From the NCBI GenBank assembly GCA_027003085.1, contig JALWYR010000060.1, positions 1 through 7,283 on the forward strand: 7,283 bases of DNA. The letters run 5' to 3'. Below, piece after piece: positions 1-4,346 of the stretch. The stretch comes from Flavobacteriales bacterium (lineage in GTDB: Bacteria > Bacteroidota > Bacteroidia > Flavobacteriales > Flavobacteriaceae). Every line of letters begins with the position of its first letter. The stretch's first letter is position 1. The notes below the pieces were generated by a model. That model did not search any database, was not told where the DNA came from, and worked only from the letters and a program-made list of their open reading frames with translations. A program made the translations under genes and the position numbers.

Positions 1-10
1 ATTTATATTC

Positions 11-40
11 CTCGCCCGGCTTCGGCCGGGTGGGGGTTTT
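11..40 (+). terminator. Rho-independent terminator of a truncated upstream unit
   Basis: CCCGGC (15-20) and GCCGGG (25-30) form a stem around a TTCG tetraloop. The stem can be extended outward through G-T and C-G pairs and is followed by GG and TTTT. The same hairpin follows each complete gene of the array, so this copy most likely ends a paralogue whose coding part lies left of the window. Confidence 0.8.
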
Positions 41-102
41 AAACGATATAGCTCCTTGTCATTTGGCGTAATTTTTGCTGGTATTTTAATAAATACTCCA
101 AA
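41..102 (+). promoter_or_regulatory. Conserved leader of array gene 1
   Basis: This 62-nt segment between the preceding terminator and the ATG is almost identical to the leaders of genes 2 and 4. It contains ATTTGGCGTAATTTTTG at 61-77, a block also kept in the otherwise diverged leader of gene 3 and lying 42 nt before the ATG. TAATTTTT within it is one base from the Bacteroidota -7 consensus TAnnTTTG, but no well-spaced -33 TTTG is seen. There is no Shine-Dalgarno sequence; the start is preceded by AAATACTCCAAA. That it is a promoter is inference from position and conservation. Confidence 0.5.
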
Positions 103-684
103 ATGAAAACTTTAAAAATATTACTGGTACTTTTCTCCTTGTCCCTTACGGCGGTTCACTGTAAGGATAACCTAAACCAAAACATAGGCGACGATGGCCT
201 GCCCCATGGTGAAAATACCATGTATTATTATGTGGATGGGAGATTAGTTATTCCGAAGACAAAACATTCGGGTGTATATACTATTCCTGCTATTTCATAT
301 CATCGCTGTTATCAGCATCAAGAAGATATAATTATTCGAGATAGCAATCATTTTTATATACGTATCAATTCAGAGGATTTTACCGAAGGAACTCATAATT
401 TGTATCAAGCGCATTATGATATATGTCGCATTCCTACAAATTCTTGTGCATTTATTGGTATTGAACAAACAGACCCTGATGGCGTTGTTAGAACCTATCC
501 ATGGTATACCCGCCCGGGTTCGGGATATATCCGGTTTACCTATGTGTCGCCGGACAAGCGGAAGTTTAAAGGTATGTTTGAAATGACGGTCTATCATAGC
601 GTAACCGGCGAGGAAAAGCATATCACGGACGGCCATTTTAATATTAATTTGGATAAACTCCATGAATATGGGGTGATAAATTAA
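103..684 (+). CDS. Array gene 1: putative surface lipoprotein with variable core
   Basis: Protein of 193 residues. Residues 1-19 form a signal peptide (MKTLKILL, then a hydrophobic stretch) ending at Cys20. The -1 residue is His (AVHC), which departs from the usual lipobox, so lipid attachment is probable but not certain. CKDN after the cleavage site resembles the Lys/Asp-rich export signal of Bacteroidota surface lipoproteins. Residues 21-57 and 122-193 are almost identical to the other three paralogues. Residues 58-121 are diverged and carry Cys69, Cys108 and, only in this copy, Cys115. The ENTMYYYVDGRLVIP segment and the C-terminal ITDGHFNINL recall small Bacteroidota lipoproteins of the DUF6252 kind, a loose resemblance only. 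Probably beta-rich. The function is not recognised. The start is fixed by the signal peptide and by identity with the paralogues. Confidence 0.9.
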   Translation: MKTLKILLVLFSLSLTAVHCKDNLNQNIGDDGLPHGENTMYYYVDGRLVIPKTKHSGVYTIPAISYHRCYQHQEDIIIRDSNHFYIRINSEDFTEGTHNLYQAHYDICRIPTNSCAFIGIEQTDPDGVVRTYPWYTRPGSGYIRFTYVSPDKRKFKGMFEMTVYHSVTGEEKHITDGHFNINLDKLHEYGVIN

Positions 685-706
685 AAAATTAATGTAATTG
701 TATTTA

Positions 707-738
707 CCCCCGCCCGGCTGCGGCCGGGTGGGGGGTTT
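707..738 (+). terminator. Terminator of array gene 1
   Basis: A 12-bp stem, 707-718 with 723-734, closes a TGCG loop (CCCCCGCCCGGC against GCCGGGTGGGGG, with one G-T pair) and is followed by TTT. It lies 22 nt after the stop codon and is nearly identical to the terminator after gene 3. It should make gene 1 a single-gene transcript, though some read-through is possible because the T-run is short. Confidence 0.85.
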
Positions 739-800
739 AAACGATATGGCTCCATGTCATTTGGCGTAATTTTTGCTAGTATTTTAATAAATACTCCAAA
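739..800 (+). promoter_or_regulatory. Conserved leader of array gene 2
   Basis: Nearly identical to the leaders of genes 1 and 4. The block ATTTGGCGTAATTTTTG is at 759-775, again 42 nt before the ATG, and is followed by an A/T-rich stretch with no Shine-Dalgarno sequence. It starts straight after the terminator T-run, so promoter and 5' UTR must both fit in about 60 nt. Promoter role inferred. Confidence 0.5.
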
Positions 801-1370
801 ATGAAAACTTTTAAAATATTACTGGTACTTTTCTCCTTGTCCCTTACGGCGGTACACTGTAAGGATAACCTAAACCAAAACATAGGCGATGACGGCCTGC
901 CTCATGGTGAAAATACCATGTATTATTATGTGGATGGGAAATTAGTGATTCCCGAAACAAAACATTCTGGAATATATACGTTGCACGCGATTGCATATGG
1001 TAGATGTTCAGACACGGCACGACATATAATATTACATGATAGTAATCATTTATGGTTTCGGATATATGATGATCACTTAGTCGAAGGAACACATTCATTT
1101 AACCAAGCAACATATGATTATTGTCGTGCGCCGAATGGAACATTTGCATTTATTGGAATCAAGCAAACAGATCCTGATGGTGTTGTAAGAACTTACCGAT
1201 GGTACACCCGTCCGGGTTCAGGTTATATCCGGTTTACCAATGTATCGCCGGACAAGAGGAAGTTTAAAGGTACGTTTGAAATGACGGTCTATCATAGCGT
1301 AACCGGTGAGGAAAAACATATTACGGATGGACACTTTAATATTAATTTAAATACTTTACCAGAAGATTAA
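801..1370 (+). CDS. Array gene 2: putative surface lipoprotein with variable core
   Basis: Protein of 189 residues, the shortest copy. The signal peptide has Phe4 instead of Leu4; Cys20 is the likely lipidated residue, followed by KDN. Residues 58-121 are the variable core, with Cys69 and Cys108 in the same places as in gene 1 and the core landmarks DSNHL, EGTH and QATYDYC. The C-terminal flank starts at the conserved QTDPDGVVRT but differs from the other copies at several positions (RWYTRP for PWYTRP, TNVSP for TYVSP) and ends in NTLPED rather than DKLHEYG plus three residues. Its 3' end and terminator are also the most diverged of the array, so this copy has escaped the homogenisation seen in genes 1, 3 and 4. 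Function unknown. Confidence 0.9.
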   Translation: MKTFKILLVLFSLSLTAVHCKDNLNQNIGDDGLPHGENTMYYYVDGKLVIPETKHSGIYTLHAIAYGRCSDTARHIILHDSNHLWFRIYDDHLVEGTHSFNQATYDYCRAPNGTFAFIGIKQTDPDGVVRTYRWYTRPGSGYIRFTNVSPDKRKFKGTFEMTVYHSVTGEEKHITDGHFNINLNTLPED

Positions 1371-1395
1371 GGGTTTATATTATAAATACTCATGT

Positions 1396-1429
1396 CCCCA
1401 CCTGGATACTCCGGCCGGGTGGGGGTTTT
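1396..1429 (+). terminator. Diverged terminator of array gene 2
   Basis: CCCCACCTGG (1396-1405) pairs with CCGGGTGGGG (1415-1424) through one T-G pair across a 9-nt loop, followed by G and TTTT. The right arm matches the other array terminators, but the left arm and loop differ. Pairing is kept despite sequence change, which supports a real hairpin function. Confidence 0.75.
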
Positions 1430-1495
1430 AAAACGACACGGTTCTATGAAATTTGGTGTGATTTTTATAATAACAAAGCATAAAAACCCGATAAA
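1430..1495 (+). promoter_or_regulatory. Diverged leader of array gene 3
   Basis: Unlike the other three leaders, this one matches only in part: AAACGA just after the terminator and ATTTGGTGTGATTTTT at 1451-1466. It then diverges into ATAATAACAAAGCATAAAAACCCGATAAA before the ATG at 1496. Survival of the ATTTGG-GT-ATTTTT block in a diverged leader marks it as the part most likely to be functional (promoter or regulator site). No Shine-Dalgarno sequence. Confidence 0.45.
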
Positions 1496-2080
1496 ATGAA
1501 AACTTTAAAAATATTACTGATCATTTTTTCCTTGTCCCTTACGGCGGTTCACTGTAAGGATAACCTAAACCAAAACATAGGCGATGACGGCCTGCCTCAT
1601 GGTGAAAATACCATGTATTATTATGTGGATGGGAAATTAGTGATACCGGAGACTAAATATTCAGGGGAATATGTTATTCCTGCAATTGAGTATTCATATT
1701 GTCCATCTATCAGTAATAATGCAGGATGGTTAGAATTGGCAGATTCTAACAATTTATTTATCTTAATATCCAACATAAGTTTAGGACGGCATGATTTTCA
1801 TCAGGCGCATTATGATTCTTGTAGCAATTCAGATGGAACTAGCGCTGTTTTAGACATTAAACAAACAGACCCTGATGGCGTTGTCAGAACCTATCCATGG
1901 TACACCCGCCCGGGTTCGGGATATATACGTTTTACCTATGTGTCGCCGGACAAACGGAAGTTTAAAGGTACGTTTGAAATGACGGTCTATCATAGCGTAA
2001 CCGGCGAAGAGAAACATATCACGGACGGCCATTTTAATATTAATTTGGATAAACTCCATGAATATGGGGTGATAAATTAA
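1496..2080 (+). CDS. Array gene 3: putative surface lipoprotein with variable core
   Basis: Protein of 194 residues. The signal peptide has LLIIFSLSL in place of LLVLFSLSL; Cys20 is followed by KDN. Residues 58-122 are the variable core, one residue longer than in genes 1 and 2, with Cys69 and Cys109 and landmarks DSNNL, LGRH and QAHYDSC. Residues from QTDPDGVVRT to the end HEYGVIN are almost the same as in gene 1 and continue into a 3' intergenic segment also nearly identical to that after gene 1. The DNA at codons 30-36 matches gene 2 rather than gene 4, although the signal-peptide segment matches gene 4, so the gene is a mosaic. Probably exported and lipid-anchored; function not recognised. 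Confidence 0.9.
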   Translation: MKTLKILLIIFSLSLTAVHCKDNLNQNIGDDGLPHGENTMYYYVDGKLVIPETKYSGEYVIPAIEYSYCPSISNNAGWLELADSNNLFILISNISLGRHDFHQAHYDSCSNSDGTSAVLDIKQTDPDGVVRTYPWYTRPGSGYIRFTYVSPDKRKFKGTFEMTVYHSVTGEEKHITDGHFNINLDKLHEYGVIN

Positions 2081-2102
2081 AAAATTAATGTAATTGTATT
2101 TA

Positions 2103-2134
2103 CCCCCGCCCGGCTGCGGCCGGGTGGGGGTTTT
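2103..2134 (+). terminator. Terminator of array gene 3
   Basis: A 12-bp stem, 2103-2114 with 2119-2130, closes a TGCG loop and is followed by TTTT. It differs from the gene 1 terminator by a single G/T exchange at the start of the T-run. Confidence 0.87.
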
Positions 2135-2196
2135 AAACGATATAGCTCCTTGTCATTTGGCGTAATTTTTGCTAGTATTTTAAAAAATACTCCAAA
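2135..2196 (+). promoter_or_regulatory. Conserved leader of array gene 4
   Basis: Differs from the gene 1 leader at only about two positions. ATTTGGCGTAATTTTTG is at 2155-2171, 42 nt before the ATG. No Shine-Dalgarno sequence precedes the start. Promoter role inferred as for the other leaders. Confidence 0.5.
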
Positions 2197-2781
2197 ATGA
2201 AAACTTTAAAAATATTACTGGTCATTTTTTCCTTGTCGCTTACGGCGGTGCACTGTAAGGATAACCTAAACCAAAATATAGGCGACGACGGCCTGCCCCA
2301 TGGCGAAAATACCATGTACTATTATGTGGATGGGAAATTAGTTATTCCGAAGACAAAACATTCGGGAATACATACGCTATATGCTATTGGTTATTTTACT
2401 TGCCCCAACGATACACCAAATGAAGGCATATTGGGAATTGTCGATAGCAATCATTTATGGATTTTTATCAATGATTTGACAGAAGGAAGACATATTTTTC
2501 AGCAAGGGCATTATGACTTTTGTTATATGGCAGATGGAATGAGCGCATTTTTAGATGTAGAGCAAACAGACCCTGATGGCGTTGTCAGAACCTATCCATG
2601 GTATACCCGCCCGGGTTCGGGATATATCCGGTTTACCTATGTGTCGCCGGACAAGCGGAAGTTTAAAGGTACGTTTGAAATGACGGTTTATCATAGCGTA
2701 ACCGGCGAGGAAAAGCATATCACGGACGGCCATTTTAATATTAATTTGGATAAATTACATGAATACGGTATGGGAAATTAA
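2197..2781 (+). CDS. Array gene 4: putative surface lipoprotein with variable core
   Basis: Protein of 194 residues and the last unit of the array. Signal peptide 1-19 (LLVIFSLSL), Cys20, then KDN. Residues 58-122 are the variable core with Cys69 and Cys109 and landmarks DSNHL, TEGRH and QGHYDFC. The C-terminal flank matches genes 1 and 3 closely but ends in HEYGMGN. The DNA at the left boundary of the core (codons 49-57) is identical to gene 1, including GTTATTCCGAAGAC. The core is AT-rich compared with the flanks. As in the other copies, the mature protein probably sits in or on the outer membrane, and the paired core cysteines could form a disulfide. No family function can be assigned. Confidence 0.9.
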   Translation: MKTLKILLVIFSLSLTAVHCKDNLNQNIGDDGLPHGENTMYYYVDGKLVIPKTKHSGIHTLYAIGYFTCPNDTPNEGILGIVDSNHLWIFINDLTEGRHIFQQGHYDFCYMADGMSAFLDVEQTDPDGVVRTYPWYTRPGSGYIRFTYVSPDKRKFKGTFEMTVYHSVTGEEKHITDGHFNINLDKLHEYGMGN

Positions 2782-2803
2782 TCATCTAATAATTATATCA
2801 ACA

Positions 2804-2833
2804 CCCGCCCGGCTTCGGCCGGGTGGGGGTTTT
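2804..2833 (+). terminator. Terminator of array gene 4, end of array
   Basis: CCCGCCCGGC (2804-2813) pairs with GCCGGGTGGG (2818-2827) around a TTCG loop, followed by GG, TTTT and further A/T. The loop is TTCG, as in the terminator at the left window edge, whereas those after genes 1 and 3 have TGCG. Confidence 0.87.
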
Positions 2834-2936
2834 ATTTTATGTTGGATTGCCGGTAGAATTTCCTGTGGTTAATAAATCCAAGTGTAAAAATTTGCAGTAG
2901 TAGAAAGACGAATGACAATTGGTATTTATTTTCAAA

Positions 2937-3035
2937 ACTCCGTGCAACTCTGTGCCGTACTCTGTGCGACTCTGTGGTTAAAATTAAAAAAACCACAGAG
3001 GACACAGAGTTATTATTCACAGAGTATCACAGAGG
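2937..3035. repeat. CTCTGTGG/CCACAGAG inverted-repeat element, copy 1
   Basis: The left arm has several spaced CTCTGTG words; CTCTGTGGTT at 2970-2979 pairs perfectly with AACCACAGAG at 2991-3000 across an 11-nt A/T loop. Outside this, ACTCTGTG on the left and CACAGAGT on the right continue the symmetry after a 2-3 nt internal gap. The right arm repeats CACAGAG four times. I recognise this as a common dispersed non-coding repeat of Bacteroidota and some other phyla; its biological role is not known to me. Confidence 0.85.
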
Positions 3036-3080
3036 ATGAAATTCCCATATAACTGTGCAAGATTGCAAAATAGCAATGTC

Positions 3081-3098
3081 CTTCAATGTTTACAGTAG
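3081..3098 (+). repeat. 18-mer CTTCAATGTTTACAGTAG, copy A
   Basis: Exact match to three other copies in the window. With copy B it shares a longer 23-nt identity starting at ATGTC (3076). It stands about 12 nt before the second CTCTGTGG element. Confidence 0.85.
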
Positions 3099-3109
3099 CG
3101 GAAAGGAAA

Positions 3110-3214
3110 AAACTCTGCGCGACTCTGTGCCTGACTCTGTGTAACTCTGTGGTTAAATTAAAAGGAATAAACCACAGAGGACACAGAGTAAATTTTCACA
3201 GAGTAACACAGAGG
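3110..3214. repeat. CTCTGTGG/CCACAGAG inverted-repeat element, copy 2
   Basis: Same architecture as copy 1: ACTCTGTGGTT ends the left arm near 3154, AAACCACAGAGGACACAGAG starts the right arm near 3169, and a short A/T-rich loop with AAAGGAAT lies between. It differs from copy 1 by scattered substitutions, so the copies are related but not recent. Confidence 0.83.
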
Positions 3215-3258
3215 GATATTTTTCATAAAATATCTCCGAATTACAAAGCGGCGATGTC

Positions 3259-3276
3259 CTTCAATGTTTACAGTAG
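3259..3276 (+). repeat. 18-mer CTTCAATGTTTACAGTAG, copy B
   Basis: Exact copy, 178 bp after copy A and in the same orientation; it stands about 23 nt before the third CTCTGTGG element. Confidence 0.85.
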
Positions 3277-3298
3277 TAAATCAAAAATAATTTAAAAA

Positions 3299-3370
3299 AC
3301 TCTGTGATACTCTGTGCCGGACTCCGTGCAACTCTGTGGTTAAATTAAAAGGAACAAACCACAAGGTAAC
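3299..3370. repeat. CTCTGTGG element, copy 3, right arm truncated
   Basis: The left arm is intact (repeated ACTCTGTG words up to ACTCTGTGGT at 3331-3340), and loop TTAAATTAAAAGGAA matches copy 2. The right arm has only AACCACA before it departs into sequence next to the stop codon of the prenyl synthase gene. The element abuts, and may have been trimmed at, the 3' end of that gene. Confidence 0.75.
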
Positions 3371-3383
3371 ACGATATTCCTTG

Positions 3384-4346
3384 TTACACCTTCCTCCCCG
3401 CCAATTGCATGGCAAGCGCCTCCAAATGACGCTTTGTGGTTTCGTGCAACGAAGTCTTTTCCAGCAAATCAAGCCCGCGGCGGGTATAGGCATCAATGGC
3501 GGCACGGGCCTTGTCGTCCGCCTTCAACCGGGCAAATTGCAACCGGATGGCCGCTACTTCATCCCCGGTTTTTTCGGTCCGGTTATAGCGCCGGATAAAA
3601 TCCTCCCGCTCATTTCCGCTCAGCGCTTCCAAAGCCTCCACAAACAGAAAAGTTTTTTTGGCCTCGCGAATATCGCCGCCTATGCGTTTGCCGAAACTTT
3701 CATCGCCAAAGGTGTCCAACAAATCATCGGCAATTTGAAAGGCCAATCCCAAGGACACGCCCGCATCGAACAAACGTGAAATATCCGCACCGGGCGCTCC
3801 CGCGGCCAAACCACCGAAAGCCATGGCCAGCCCCAAAAGCACGCCTGTTTTTTTGCGGATCATTTCCAGGTAGGCCTCCCGGCTCACTTCCGCCATCGCT
3901 TCAAAATCCATATCCTCCTGCTGGCCTTCGCATAGTTCCAGGGCCGTGCGGTTGAACAAGCTTTGCATGGACTTAAAAACCTGCGGCGGATAGTTTTCCA
4001 ATTGTTGTTGAGCCGTATGCACCATGGCATCGCCCGAAAGAATGGCCGTGTTCAGGTTCCAACGTTTGTGCACGGTGGGTTTTCCGCGCCGCAAATCTGC
4101 CCGGTCCATCACATCGTCGTGGAGCAATGTAAAGTTGTGAAAAATCTCCACCGCCGCTGCTGCGGGCAAGCATTGTTCGGCCGTAGCACCATAACCTTGG
4201 CCTACGGCCAAAGTGAGCACCGGCCGGATACGCTTACCGCCCATCGAAAGCACATAAGCTATGGGTTCATACAAACCGCGGGGATGTCCGGGCAAGGCCA
4301 GGCGGCTCAGGTAATCCTCAACTTGCTTGCGGTAGCGGTCCCACAT
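3384..4346 (-). CDS. Polyprenyl diphosphate synthase (short-chain, trans type)
   Basis: Protein of 320 residues, normal length for this family. It condenses isopentenyl diphosphate with an allylic diphosphate to make linear trans-prenyl diphosphates in the cytoplasm. GGKRIRP at 36-42 binds the diphosphate. The first aspartate-rich motif DDVMD is at 77-81 with the following R-R-G-K-P-T-V-H; the second, DDLLD, is at 207-211; KKTG is at 165-168 and GK at 219-220. All key residues are present. The first motif has two residues between the aspartate pairs (DDxxD), and Phe72 lies five residues before it, a position where an aromatic residue limits product length in related synthases, so a C15-C20 product is my inference. 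The ATG overlaps the upstream dipeptidase stop codon as TAATG, suggesting translational coupling; AAGGG a few bases earlier is a weak ribosome-binding candidate. No clear terminator follows. Confidence 0.96.
   Translation of the reverse strand: MWDRYRKQVEDYLSRLALPGHPRGLYEPIAYVLSMGGKRIRPVLTLAVGQGYGATAEQCLPAAAAVEIFHNFTLLHDDVMDRADLRRGKPTVHKRWNLNTAILSGDAMVHTAQQQLENYPPQVFKSMQSLFNRTALELCEGQQEDMDFEAMAEVSREAYLEMIRKKTGVLLGLAMAFGGLAAGAPGADISRLFDAGVSLGLAFQIADDLLDTFGDESFGKRIGGDIREAKKTFLFVEALEALSGNEREDFIRRYNRTEKTGDEVAAIRLQFARLKADDKARAAIDAYTRRGLDLLEKTSLHETTKRHLEALAMQLAGRKV

Larger units (their letters stand above)
1..2833 (+). repeat. Tandem array of about 700-bp lipoprotein-gene units
   Basis: Four complete units follow one another with gene starts 698, 695 and 701 bp apart. 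Each unit is a leader, a gene with conserved ends and a diverged centre, and a GC-rich hairpin terminator. A further terminator and leader at the left edge show that at least one more unit lies upstream of the window. Between units the sequence is almost identical in leader, first 57 codons, last 72 or so codons and terminator, but hardly alignable as DNA in the central 190 or so bp. The array ends cleanly at the terminator near 2833, where unrelated intergenic repeats begin. The structure is read directly; recombination as its cause is inference. Confidence 0.93.
2834..3383. other. Gene-free convergent junction filled with repeats
   Basis: About 550 bp lie between the end of the plus-strand array and the end of the minus-strand operon. 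No open frame here has a credible start, composition or similarity; the short frames are translations of the repeats. The region holds three CTCTGTGG/CCACAGAG elements and two exact copies plus one decayed copy of the 18-mer CTTCAATGTTTACAGTAG (the decayed one is TTTGCAGTAG at 2891-2900). 18-mer copies and palindromic elements alternate. Confidence 0.7.

Noticed and set aside
370..663. Minus-strand open frames inside the lipoprotein genes (also in genes 2, 3 and 4)
   Set aside because: They are shadows of the conserved C-terminal or N-terminal coding segments; they recur only because the plus-strand genes are repeated.
274..2562. Diversity-generating retroelement acting on the variable cores
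   Set aside because: No reverse transcriptase or template repeat is present, the cores differ by all kinds of substitution and by length, not mainly at adenine positions, and the cores lie in the middle rather than at the C-terminus.
103..2781. Immunity-gene array of a polymorphic toxin system
   Set aside because: Tandem diverged exported paralogues could be immunity proteins, but no toxin or toxin fragment is in the window and immunity arrays do not normally keep near-identical N- and C-terminal flanks. Not excluded if a toxin lies upstream.
3086..3295. Small plus-strand frame starting in the 18-mer (MFTVAE...)
   Set aside because: Its translation is that of the CTCTGTGG element and the 18-mer, and similar peptides arise at each repeat copy; no leader or protein-like composition.
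3363..3392. Possible terminator hairpin at the end of the prenyl synthase gene (GTAACA with TGTTAC)
   Set aside because: Only 6 bp plus 3 bp beyond a 2-nt bulge, overlapping the last codons and with no T-run on the minus strand; too weak to call.
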